From contig JAJYVF010000001.1 in the NCBI GenBank assembly GCA_021792135.1, forward strand, positions 124,001-188,000: a stretch of DNA of 64,000 bases. The letters are read 5' to 3'. This document shows, piece after piece, positions 1-8,164 of this stretch (position 1 is the first letter of the stretch; each line of letters opens with the position of its first letter). Position numbers and translations under genes: made by a program. The DNA comes from Acidobacteriota bacterium (GTDB taxonomy: Bacteria; Acidobacteriota; Terriglobia; Terriglobales; Acidobacteriaceae). The notes beneath the pieces were generated by a model. That model did no database searches. It was not told where the DNA came from and was given only the letters and a program-made list of their open reading frames with translations.

Positions 1-1
1 T

Positions 2-481
2 TCCGGTGACGATTTCTGGGCCCTTCAGGCGCATCTCGCCAACTTCGGGTTTCAGCCGATTCCGGCAGACTGCAGAGATGTCACCTACGCAAGAAACGGA
101 GAGTGCGGAGAATGGTGGGCGCTGTACTACCCCGGCAGGGAGACTCTTGTTATGTCTGCTGAGGATATGGCAGCCCGCGCGCAGCAACTTCGGGCGCACG
201 CATACGCCATGGCAGGTATCCCGGTCCCCCCGCATGCGGTTCCTCCCGCTCCGGTCGTGACCTCCACCGTCATCGGCGGTCTCGTTGCATGGCGAGGTTC
301 TGCAGGCGCTGTACGCTATTCCATCGAGCGTTTCGATACCGCGAGCAGGCAGTGGCAAACGATTTGCGACAAATGCGCAACCGATGCTGATGATCCGTGG
401 ACAGACCCACATCCTCCGCGATTTGGAGGAACCTATCGCGTGATTGCGTGGAACGCGGACGGAGTTAGCAGCAAACCATAA
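2..481 (+). CDS. C-terminal part of an unassigned secreted-type protein (5' end outside window)
   Basis: The frame is open from base 2 to a TAA at 479-481, so the gene starts upstream of the window. The visible 159 residues begin with a region rich in Trp and Cys (GECGEWWALYYPGRE) followed by a helix (SAEDMAARAQQLRAHAY), then a Pro/Ala linker and a beta-rich tail of about 80 residues that resembles a fibronectin type III module (WRGSAGAVRYSIERF, then YRVIAWNADGVSS at the end). Enzyme followed by an Fn3-like tail is common in secreted polysaccharide hydrolases, and the neighbours at 613-6834 are glycosidases, so a glycoside hydrolase is plausible, but I do not recognise the catalytic family from this fragment. 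It is convergent with the GH38-like gene. Confidence 0.6.
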   Translation, partial: SGDDFWALQAHLANFGFQPIPADCRDVTYARNGECGEWWALYYPGRETLVMSAEDMAARAQQLRAHAYAMAGIPVPPHAVPPAPVVTSTVIGGLVAWRGSAGAVRYSIERFDTASRQWQTICDKCATDADDPWTDPHPPRFGGTYRVIAWNADGVSSKP

Positions 482-612
482 AGCGAGGCTATCTTGTCAT
501 TGGTGCGGCCTTCTGCGGTCTCGGAAACGCGAACTATTTCGCCTTCGCACTCCAGGAGAATGCCGGGGGACTGGCTGCGTTTTGGGTGACCGGTTCGCGG
601 ATATAAGGCACG

Positions 613-3276
613 CTAAAACGAGTTGTCCGCATTCCCAAACGGCGGATGTCCAATGAGATCCGGGTTATAGTGGTGCAGCGCGGCCAGCTTCGCTGCAGGC
701 ACAAACCTATCCCATTGTGTGACAGCTTTGGGTTCCGGCAAAGTGGACACTGTCTGGAAATGAATGGTCACAATCTGTTGCGGCCTTACGGAAACCCGAT
801 AAGTCCCTGGTCCTTGTAGTTCGGACTGCTCACGGCCTGTCAGATCGGTGAGGACTGCTCGTTTGTGCGGAAGCGTCAGCGCAACGGTTGCGATTCCTTT
901 GCGACCGAAGCATTCAACCATGCGGAGCTCAATGTGATCGCCCTCGCACCTGAGTGCTTCGACAATGACATTATCAGATGTTTGAAGGAACGAATGCGGA
1001 CTCTGAACCGCCCGACGTTCGATGAGAATCGGCGGGCAATTATATTCCCACGCCGCCTGCGGAATACGCGCGTCCTCCCATGAATCCTCGCGCGGATAGA
1101 GAGCATAGGAGATCACATGTTTCCCCTTTCCGCTCAGCCACGAATTTGGATACCCGTGATACCTGTTCTCCGCATTGAGAAGATAGATAAGGGGCGTGCT
1201 TCCGTCCAATTCGCGTCCAGTTGCGCCGCGATCGAAAATGGCGACACCGCCGCTACCGGCGAAGTTGTAGTCGATCCAGCGGACAGCAGGAACGATGCCT
1301 CGCGTCCAGCCGAAGAGATCGGGATCGGGCTTGCTCCATGGACCGTGCGAGAACCCGTAGGGAATGCCGCGGCGAATGTCCGATATGTCCATGGCAAGAG
1401 GAAACTGAGCAACCACCACGGTGTAATCCGGAATGTCATTCAGCTCGGTCTCAAAATCGATGCGGCGGCTCTCATGATAGAGACGGATGACGCGTCGAAT
1501 TGCTCCGCCTCCGTAAAACGTGCCCTTCACCTCGATCGTGCAGGTCACGGGTCCTCGTAGCGATCGGGTGATTGATGGGTGATCGCTGGAGGTTGCCAGT
1601 TGCACGCGTTCAGGAGCGGGAGGCATGAAGTCGGCCGGCGATGGCTCCTGTTTCCGGGGGCGTTCGGCAACAATCACATTCGCCGGCCCCGCCAGCAGTT
1701 CGCGCTGGGATTTTCTGAACCTGATGCTCGTGACAGCGCCGGATTGGCGGTCAACCCGTACTGAATAATACTTCGTCTCAATCCTGTCCGGGAGATCGAC
1801 AGGCGTGGGTGGCGCAGCCGCGCGATGCTCCAGCTTCCAGCCGCCGACGCCACAGGAGGGGATATCCATCCGGCAGAGAACTGTGTTGTCCGGAAGCAGT
1901 TCGCTGTCGGTACCTGCGATTGTTGCCCCCAGGGGCAGCCTAAGCGAGACCGGATCGTTGCGGTTCCAGTTCAGCTGGTTAAAAAGGCCAATATCATCAC
2001 CGGCGGGAAGGATTGCCCGGCCGGCGCTTTGAAGGGACTCGTTCGTGGTGTGATCGACCCAGTTGAAGCGGTCCTGTACATCCCACGATCCCTCGCTGAC
2101 AAAGACCATCCCGCCCGCTGATCCCCAGAGGGTATTGCGATCCATATTCAGGCACATGAGAATCCAGGAATCATGAAGGTCCTGAACTGGGTAGTTGTGC
2201 GCAGCGCTGAGGTGAGCCAATGTAGAGAGCATCTCGGCGGCTTGCAGCGTCTGCTCACTGCACCGATAACGGGTCTTCACTTCGTGGTTTTCGATCCAGA
2301 ATGCATCAAACGAATAGTCTGTGCCACCCTGGAAAGTCGGGATGGAGATTTCTCCGGACGCAATTCGCGGAAGAATCGGATCGAGATAATCACTCAGGGT
2401 CGCAAACGTAATCGGATTCCGCATCCGGGCCTCCTTCCATTGCTGGAGGAGCAGCGCCGGATAAGACCTCAGCGCAGGGGCAAGAGAGTAGTCCCCGGAG
2501 CCGGCCAGGATCAGAATGGGCGCACCGTCAGGCGTGATGGCGGCCTTGCTTTCGAAGAGTGTTTCGAGCTCCTGCATCTGATTCCGATCAAGAGGCGCGG
2601 TCGTCGTGAAGATGGAGCTTGCCTCCGCATACGCACCGGGACAGAGGGTCAGGATTCGCGAGCCATCCGGAGACACGGACCAGAACATGGTTTTGCCCGT
2701 GGGATTACTGCGGGTATACACCATGGCCTCAAAGCCGAGTCCGGCGGCAATCTGCGACATCTGTTCGTGCACACCGCAGGTATCGATGTTCCAGCTATAC
2801 CTCGGCTTGATCCCAACGACTTTCTCATACCATCGCAGGCCTTCGACTCCAAGGCGCACGAGTGCTTCACCGCCGGACAAATTGATCGTCGATTCCAGAA
2901 AGTATCCGTTGACCAGCTCCACACGCTTTTCTGCGGCACGCTGCTTCAGTTCCGGAACCCGTTCGGGCGCGAAATTGATTATGGCAATGAGATTGTTTGC
3001 CTCCGAAAAGAGGAACCTGTAGTCAGGGTCTTCCCGGACGCGGTCCAGCTGGTTGAGGTAGCTGTTTGCGCAGTAGACTCTTTCGCGCGAAAACGTGGTA
3101 AGCCATCCGCAGCTTGCGGGGTGGAAATTGGGCACCAGGAATACTTCGCGAGGCTCCGCCTCCTGAGCGCGCGCCGGTATTTTAAACCCCGCGCCGATGG
3201 CGGTAGCGGTCATAGCGGTGACAAACTGGCGGCGATTGAGAAAGCCATTGAGGACTGGGGAATCCGGGTCCCGCAT
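613..3276 (-). CDS. GH38-like alpha-mannosidase family protein, Tat-type signal, altered metal site
   Basis: 887 residues from an ATG with a strong ribosome site (AAAGGAG ending 6 nt upstream); an in-frame extension to 3483 is rejected because its first 69 residues look non-coding. Residues 14-38 form a twin-arginine-type signal (NRRQFV then a hydrophobic stretch). The core has the GH38 barrel signature YSWNIDTCGVHEQMSQI with the candidate nucleophile Asp165. GH38 enzymes remove alpha-linked mannose through a Zn or Co ion held by a His-x-Asp pair, the nucleophile Asp and a late His. Here the first pair reads FHPASCGWL (His52 present, Asp absent) and the late His region reads CLNMDRNTLWGSA (residues 375-387), where bacterial relatives have a His-Asp. 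The family call is good; activity on mannosides is uncertain. It is probably secreted and part of the glycan cluster. Confidence 0.8.
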   Translation of the reverse strand: MRDPDSPVLNGFLNRRQFVTAMTATAIGAGFKIPARAQEAEPREVFLVPNFHPASCGWLTTFSRERVYCANSYLNQLDRVREDPDYRFLFSEANNLIAIINFAPERVPELKQRAAEKRVELVNGYFLESTINLSGGEALVRLGVEGLRWYEKVVGIKPRYSWNIDTCGVHEQMSQIAAGLGFEAMVYTRSNPTGKTMFWSVSPDGSRILTLCPGAYAEASSIFTTTAPLDRNQMQELETLFESKAAITPDGAPILILAGSGDYSLAPALRSYPALLLQQWKEARMRNPITFATLSDYLDPILPRIASGEISIPTFQGGTDYSFDAFWIENHEVKTRYRCSEQTLQAAEMLSTLAHLSAAHNYPVQDLHDSWILMCLNMDRNTLWGSAGGMVFVSEGSWDVQDRFNWVDHTTNESLQSAGRAILPAGDDIGLFNQLNWNRNDPVSLRLPLGATIAGTDSELLPDNTVLCRMDIPSCGVGGWKLEHRAAAPPTPVDLPDRIETKYYSVRVDRQSGAVTSIRFRKSQRELLAGPANVIVAERPRKQEPSPADFMPPAPERVQLATSSDHPSITRSLRGPVTCTIEVKGTFYGGGAIRRVIRLYHESRRIDFETELNDIPDYTVVVAQFPLAMDISDIRRGIPYGFSHGPWSKPDPDLFGWTRGIVPAVRWIDYNFAGSGGVAIFDRGATGRELDGSTPLIYLLNAENRYHGYPNSWLSGKGKHVISYALYPREDSWEDARIPQAAWEYNCPPILIERRAVQSPHSFLQTSDNVIVEALRCEGDHIELRMVECFGRKGIATVALTLPHKRAVLTDLTGREQSELQGPGTYRVSVRPQQIVTIHFQTVSTLPEPKAVTQWDRFVPAAKLAALHHYNPDLIGHPPFGNADNSF

Positions 3277-3520
3277 GAAAGGCTCCTTTTGGATGTGAGA
3301 AGACGTCTTTGTCTGGGCCTGTACAAATCGCAGATGGGACGACAGTGCACGCTGAGGATTGCTATGGATCAGGCCGGACAGCGCTTCAGAGAAGCGGAGG
3401 TGCAGGCATTCACAATCTTCGCGTTCAGGCTCCGGGTCCCGACAGGGACGATGCTCCTGAACGCATGAGAGCCGCAACGGCACCGGATGAAAGAGAACCC
3501 GCTCATTTCCGAGGATCGCA

Positions 3521-4060
3521 TCAGACCTGTTTGTTCCCGGCAGCAGCGGGAAAGTACGCCTCCGGATTTCGATAGGTTACCGTGAGCAGGTGCTCGCAAT
3601 AGAGAACAAGCTCACCTTGATTCTTAAAGACTTCATAAGAAGCCCTGGCGAGACCCATGGTCGGGTATTTGGGCGCCTTTTCAAGATTAGTGCGAATGGT
3701 ATAAATCGTGTCGCCAATGAAGACCGGTCGAATGAAGCGGAGACGATCATAACCATAACTAAACGAATGCACGCAGTTCGTGGCAACCAGCCCCAGGCCC
3801 ATGCTGAACACCAGCGCGCCAGCCACAATGCGTCGTCCGAAAGCTCCGTCCTCTTTGGCGAAGATCTCGTCGGCAACGTAAGGATGCATGTCAAGGACGA
3901 GTGCGTTGAACTGCATCGATTCACCCTCTGAGATGGTGCGCCGAATGGAGCGGATCCTGTGCCCGACCTCAAAGTCCTCATAAAACCAGCCCTCGGCATT
4001 CCATACCGGAATATTGCGGTGTAAAGCGGGATCGGGGTTGGGGTTCCTGAACTGGCTCAA
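3521..4060 (-). CDS. MaoC-like hotdog-fold dehydratase family protein
   Basis: 179 residues, a normal length for a stand-alone MaoC protein. The start is a TTG preceded by GGAGG with 5 nt spacing, better than any ATG in frame. The hotdog hydratase core is visible: FEDF-like opening (YEDFEVGH), then [16 protein letters not shown] and [18 protein letters not shown], which correspond to the active-site loop and the FG..I..G helix of MaoC/R-specific enoyl-CoA hydratases. These enzymes add water to 2-enoyl-CoA or mesaconyl-type CoA esters in the cytoplasm. The substrate cannot be read from sequence. It stands between two secreted glycosidase genes on the same strand as the GH38-like gene (245-bp gap), with which it need not be functionally linked. 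Confidence 0.8.
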   Translation of the reverse strand: MSQFRNPNPDPALHRNIPVWNAEGWFYEDFEVGHRIRSIRRTISEGESMQFNALVLDMHPYVADEIFAKEDGAFGRRIVAGALVFSMGLGLVATNCVHSFSYGYDRLRFIRPVFIGDTIYTIRTNLEKAPKYPTMGLARASYEVFKNQGELVLYCEHLLTVTYRNPEAYFPAAAGNKQV

Positions 4061-4294
4061 TTCTCCCTCCGATGCATTCAGCTTTCGCGGGTTCAGCCTA
4101 TTTTACGCAAAGCTCTCCTTCCGACAGGGAAACACGGTGGGAATGAGTCTGCCTGGCCTCAAACCCCGAGGGGGCACCGCCCCATGCGATGATCGACGTC
4201 CTGGGGTGTGCGGTCCGAGGCTGCACGGCCAGGAGGCTCGAGATGCTCCTGGTTGTGTCCTGCGACGCCTGTGGCATCTGGTGCGGGAGAGGGA

Positions 4295-4325
4295 ATGACG
4301 GCCGCGAATACCTGCCAGCTACAAT
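4295..4325 (+). promoter_or_regulatory. Possible sigma70-type promoter of the GH92 gene
   Basis: TACAAT at 4320-4325 is a good -10 match; ATGACG at 4295-4300 shares TGAC with the -35 consensus but the spacing is 19 nt, longer than ideal. It lies about 50 bp upstream of the GH92 start. The remaining intergenic sequence from 4061 shows no gene and no clear operator. Confidence 0.3.
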
Positions 4326-4374
4326 TTCACCGAGGGCCGCGGGGAATTCTGCGTGAGCCGGCTGAGGGGTGATG

Positions 4375-6834
4375 ATGGGCAAGGTGGAGTGGAGGGAGCG
4401 GTGCATTGGATGGTCGGCGGGGCTGCTGGTACTGCTGGCGGTGGGCACACCAGCGGCGCGGGCGCAGGCGAGCAGCGCTGCGGAAGACGATCCTGCCATG
4501 CTGGTGAATCCGCTCATTGGAACGGCCAACGGGGGCAATGACTATCCCGGCGCGACGCTGCCGCTGGGCATGCTCGCCTGGAGTCCGGAGGAACCGCGGA
4601 ACCATCCGCGCCGGCAGGTGACCGGTGTGCCCGGATCGATGCACGATGACCGCGGACGTCCGGCAGCCCCCGGCGGCTATGAATATTCGGCCAGCCGCAT
4701 CAGGGGATTTTCGCTGACGCACCTGATGGGAACGGGATGCGCGGGCGCCAGCGGCGACATACCCTTCATGCCGTACGTGGGCAAGGTGACTTCATCGCCT
4801 GCGGACGACGCTGGCGCCGAAGTGTACGGCAGCACCTTCTCCCACAGCGGGGAGACCGCAGAGGCCGGCTACTACGAGGTGAAGCTCGACGATGGCGTGA
4901 CAGCGGAATTGACGGCAACGCTCCGCACCGGGTCAGGCCGATTCACTTATCCGGAGGGCAAGCCGGCCGTGATGCTGGTGCGGACGGCCCATTCCGAGAC
5001 GGGAAGCACGGACGCGCACGTGAAGATCGACCGGGCGGCCCGGACGATCTCCGGCTCCGTGACCAGCGGGAATTTCTGCGGCTATATCGGAACCGCCGAT
5101 CGCCGGAGCTATTACAAGCTCTACTTTGTCGCGCATTTCGATGCACCCTTTGCAAGCACGGGAACGTGGCAGGACTCGGCCGTGCGGCCCGGGACCACGG
5201 AGGCGCAGGGCGGCACGACGTACGGCGGAAACGGATTTGTGCCCCCGGGAAAGGGATCGGGTGGATGGGTGGTGCTCGACACCTCGGGGTCGCGAATCGT
5301 GAGCGTGCGCGTGGGCATTTCGTATGTGAGCGAAGAGAATGCCGAAGCGAATTTACGCGCCGAGAATCCGGCGGGAACATCCTTCGAGGCAGTGCGCTCC
5401 AGGGCGCACGCGGCCTGGAAAGATACGCTGAGCCGCGTGCAGGTCGAAGGCGGCACGCACGACGAGCAGGTGGTCTTCTACACGGCTCTCTACCATTCGC
5501 TGATGGGCGAGAATCTTGCAAGCGACGCGGACGGGCGCTATCGAGGCATGGATGGAGAGGTGCATACGGTCGCGGCTCCGCAGAAGGCGGAGTACGGAAC
5601 CTCCTCCGGCTGGGATGTGTATCGGTCGCAGTTACAGTTGCTGACGCTGCTGGAGCCGGATGTGGCCGGCGACTTTGCCCAGTCGCTGCTGAATCAGGCG
5701 GACCAGAACGGGGGCGAGTGGGATCGCTGGACGCACAACTCGGGCATCACCCATGTGATGAACGGCGATCCGGCAGCGCCTGCGATTGCGGACATTCTGG
5801 CCTTTGGCGGGGGGAATTTCGACGTCAGCGCGGCGTATAAATCCCTGCTGCAGGCGGCTACCGTGCCGACAGCGCATGACCTGAGCAACGAGGGATGTCC
5901 GGTGGAGTGCGTGGGCGAGAGACCGTCTCTCGACCTGTGGCTGAGGCTGCACTACATCCCCGTCGGCGCACCCGCCTGGGGACCGGCGGCAGACACGCTG
6001 GAAGATGCTGCGGCAGATTTCGCTATGTCGGAACTGGCGCGACGGATGGGCGATGACGCGATGCGCAGGCAGTTCCTGGAGCGGGCGCAGTACTGGAAAA
6101 ACATCTTCAACCCGCACGCAATGGCGGAGGGCGGGTATATCCAGAACCGCAATGCCGACGGCACATGGCCGAGATTCGATCCGGCATCCGACGAGGGGTT
6201 CGTGGAGGGCAGCGCCGCGCAGTACCTGTGGATGGTGCCGTTCAACGAGAAGGGGCTGTTCCGGATGATGGGCGGGATGGAAACGGCGAGCCGGCGCCTG
6301 AATGCCTTCTTCTACAACCCGGACGGCAGCCTGGCGGTCACGCAGGCAGGTGGACTGCACGCGGAGCTGAACAACGAGCCTTCCATCGAGACGCCGTGGC
6401 TATTCGATTTTCTTGGGCAGCCATGGAAGACACAGGAAGCTGTGCGCAGGGTATTGAACACCATCTGGACCAATTCACCGAAAGGCATGCCGGGCAATGA
6501 CGACCTGGGGGAGATGTCGTCCTGGTATGTCTGGTCCGCGATGGGCATGTACCCGGAGATTCCGGGGCGCGCGGAACTGGTGTTGGGAAGTCCGCTGTTT
6601 GCCGCGGTCCGCATCCGGCGCGCCGCAGGTGACATCGTGGTGAAAGCGCACGGCGCGGGAACCAATGCACCCTACGTGCAAAGCCTGAAGCTCAATGGAA
6701 AGAGCACGACGAAGACCTGGCTGCCTGCTGATTTTGTACAGAATGGGGGGAGCCTGGAATTTGAGATGAGCACTACGCCGGACAAGCACTGGGGAGCCAG
6801 TGCCGAGGATGCGCCCCCGTCGTTCGAGCCATGA
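4375..6834 (+). CDS. GH92 family alpha-1,2-mannosidase, secreted
   Basis: Roughly 819 residues. Of the stacked start codons GTG 4369, ATG 4372 and ATG 4375, the last is spaced best from GAGGG at 4364-4368. A signal peptide (hydrophobic SAGLLVLLAVG, cleavage after ARA) indicates export. GH92 hallmarks are visible: NPLIGTANGGNDYPGA near the mature N terminus, GTGCAGASGDIPFMPY, SSGWDVYRSQLQLL, and the late block MPGNDDLGEMSSWYVW, which carries the conserved acidic residues. GH92 enzymes are Ca-dependent, inverting exo-alpha-mannosidases acting on mannan or high-mannose N-glycans in the periplasm or outside. Length is usual for the family. It stands alone on the + strand and divergent from the MaoC gene; together with the GH38-like and GH27 genes it suggests use of mannose-containing glycans. 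Confidence 0.93.
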   Translation: MGKVEWRERCIGWSAGLLVLLAVGTPAARAQASSAAEDDPAMLVNPLIGTANGGNDYPGATLPLGMLAWSPEEPRNHPRRQVTGVPGSMHDDRGRPAAPGGYEYSASRIRGFSLTHLMGTGCAGASGDIPFMPYVGKVTSSPADDAGAEVYGSTFSHSGETAEAGYYEVKLDDGVTAELTATLRTGSGRFTYPEGKPAVMLVRTAHSETGSTDAHVKIDRAARTISGSVTSGNFCGYIGTADRRSYYKLYFVAHFDAPFASTGTWQDSAVRPGTTEAQGGTTYGGNGFVPPGKGSGGWVVLDTSGSRIVSVRVGISYVSEENAEANLRAENPAGTSFEAVRSRAHAAWKDTLSRVQVEGGTHDEQVVFYTALYHSLMGENLASDADGRYRGMDGEVHTVAAPQKAEYGTSSGWDVYRSQLQLLTLLEPDVAGDFAQSLLNQADQNGGEWDRWTHNSGITHVMNGDPAAPAIADILAFGGGNFDVSAAYKSLLQAATVPTAHDLSNEGCPVECVGERPSLDLWLRLHYIPVGAPAWGPAADTLEDAAADFAMSELARRMGDDAMRRQFLERAQYWKNIFNPHAMAEGGYIQNRNADGTWPRFDPASDEGFVEGSAAQYLWMVPFNEKGLFRMMGGMETASRRLNAFFYNPDGSLAVTQAGGLHAELNNEPSIETPWLFDFLGQPWKTQEAVRRVLNTIWTNSPKGMPGNDDLGEMSSWYVWSAMGMYPEIPGRAELVLGSPLFAAVRIRRAAGDIVVKAHGAGTNAPYVQSLKLNGKSTTKTWLPADFVQNGGSLEFEMSTTPDKHWGASAEDAPPSFEP

Positions 6835-7172
6835 GACAGAAATCGGGATCGTCCGCTGAGGCTTCTGTTCGTGGTTCTGTGTGCTGGGCCGGGCATGGGG
6901 CGGCGGTCATGCGCAGACGGTGGTTTCGGCAGCCTTCGGCGGGGCATGCAGGTTCCGATCTGGCCGGGGAGGCCTCCGGATGCGGACACGCGGCGTGAAT
7001 CTTTTCGGGGGCGGGTGAATCCTATGTGTGGTCCGCGGCCTGGGGGTTTGAGGGCGCGGTATTTAAGCGAGTGGGATCCAGATAGTCGTTATAACGACGA
7101 TTCGGCGGCGTGGAAGACCGGGCCGAAGGCGGCGTGTACGATTGGGGCGGGCTCGCGTGAAATGAGGTTGCT
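6835..7172. other. Intergenic region without a supported gene
   Basis: 338 bp between GH92 and the pirin gene. Small frames here have no ribosome site and no recognisable protein. The only structure seen is the dyad at 7082-7101, annotated separately. No terminator with a T-run was found directly after GH92. Confidence 0.6.
7082..7101. promoter_or_regulatory. Palindromic operator candidate upstream of the pirin gene
   Basis: GTCGTTATAACGAC at 7085-7098 is a perfect 14-bp palindrome, and the dyad extends to 20 bp with only the 7084/7099 pair mismatched. Its centre is about 81 bp upstream of the pirin ATG, where a repressor or activator of the TetR or MarR kind could bind. No such regulator gene lies next to it, so the binding protein is unknown. 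Confidence 0.5.
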
Positions 7173-8078
7173 ATGTCGCTTCGTCCTGTAAGAGAGATTC
7201 TTTCGACCAAACCGACGCTGGAAGGCGCGGGTGTGCGCCTGGAGCGGGCCTTCGGATTCGGCAAGACCAGGGATTTCGACCCGTTTCTGCTGCTGGATGA
7301 TTTCCGGAACGAGAATCCCCGGGATTATCTGGCAGGGTTTCCGTGGCATCCGCACCGGGGGATCGAGACGATTACTTATGTGCTGGCCGGGAGCGTGGAG
7401 CACGGGGACAGCCTGGGGAACAAGGGAAAGATGACGGCGGGGGACGTGCAGTGGATGACGGCCGGGAGCGGGATTCTACACCAGGAGATGCCGAAGGGCG
7501 ACGAGCGGGGCAGGATGCACGGGTTCCAGCTGTGGGCGAACCTGCCTTCGCGGCTGAAGATGACCGACCCGCGGTACCAGGATATTCCGTCGGACGCAAT
7601 TCCCGAGGTGACCGACGATGACGGGACGAAGGTGCGGGTGATCTGCGGGGAGTTTTGGGGGAAGCGCGGGCCGGTGGATGGGGTGGCGGCCGATCCGAGC
7701 TACCTGGATGTGAGCGTCGAGCCGGGGCGGCGGAAGCGGCTGAAGGTGGAGACGACGCGGAATGCCTTCGCCTATGTCTTTGCCGGGGCGGGGACCTTCC
7801 GGGATGCCTCGGAGCCGCGGGCGGTACTGACGGAGTCGGGAGCGGATCCGAATGCCACGCCGGTCTACGACGCGAAGAATCACTCGCTGGTGCTCTTCGA
7901 TCGCGGGGATGAGATCCAGGTGCAGGCGGGGCCGGAGGGGATCCGCTTCCTGCTGGTATCAGGGCAGCCGCTGGAGGAACCGGTGGCGTGGCACGGGCCC
8001 ATCGTGATGAATACCCAGGAGGAGCTGCACCAGGCGATGGCGGAGCTGCATCAGGGGACATTTATCCGGCATCGGTAA
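7173..8078 (+). CDS. Pirin family cupin protein
   Basis: 301 residues, standard bacterial pirin length, with GAGG ending 5 nt before the ATG. The N-terminal cupin contains FPWHPHRGIETITYVL and later GILHQEMP; these supply the four metal ligands His59, His61, His103 and Glu105 that define the pirin iron site, all conserved. The second cupin (about residues 160-290) lacks a ligand set, as usual. Bacterial pirins have been linked to quercetin 2,3-dioxygenase activity, redox sensing and partner-protein control; which applies here cannot be told from sequence. The protein has no signal peptide and should be cytoplasmic. A palindrome lies 81 bp upstream and a strong terminator follows, so it is a single-gene unit. 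Confidence 0.93.
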   Translation: MSLRPVREILSTKPTLEGAGVRLERAFGFGKTRDFDPFLLLDDFRNENPRDYLAGFPWHPHRGIETITYVLAGSVEHGDSLGNKGKMTAGDVQWMTAGSGILHQEMPKGDERGRMHGFQLWANLPSRLKMTDPRYQDIPSDAIPEVTDDDGTKVRVICGEFWGKRGPVDGVAADPSYLDVSVEPGRRKRLKVETTRNAFAYVFAGAGTFRDASEPRAVLTESGADPNATPVYDAKNHSLVLFDRGDEIQVQAGPEGIRFLLVSGQPLEEPVAWHGPIVMNTQEELHQAMAELHQGTFIRHR

Positions 8079-8097
8079 GTCCGGAGCCTTGTGACAG

Positions 8098-8136
8098 GCC
8101 CCGTGTCTCTGGTGCTGAGACATGGGGCTTTGTTTT
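8098..8136 (+). terminator. Rho-independent terminator after the pirin gene
   Basis: A 12-bp stem (GCCCCGTGTCTC at 8098-8109 with GAGACATGGGGC at 8117-8128, one G-U pair) closes a 7-nt loop and is followed by TTTGTTTT. It lies 20 bp past the pirin stop and before the amidase start. Confidence 0.9.
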
Positions 8137-8164
8137 GCCGGCAACTGCCATTACTCTGTCGTGG

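Noticed and set aside
3300-3309. 10-bp palindrome AAGACGTCTT upstream of the GH38-like gene
   Set aside because: Too short to separate from chance and not extended by flanking symmetry.
2173-3468. 431-residue plus-strand frame
   Set aside because: Runs antisense over the GH38-like gene, no family resemblance; a GC-bias shadow.
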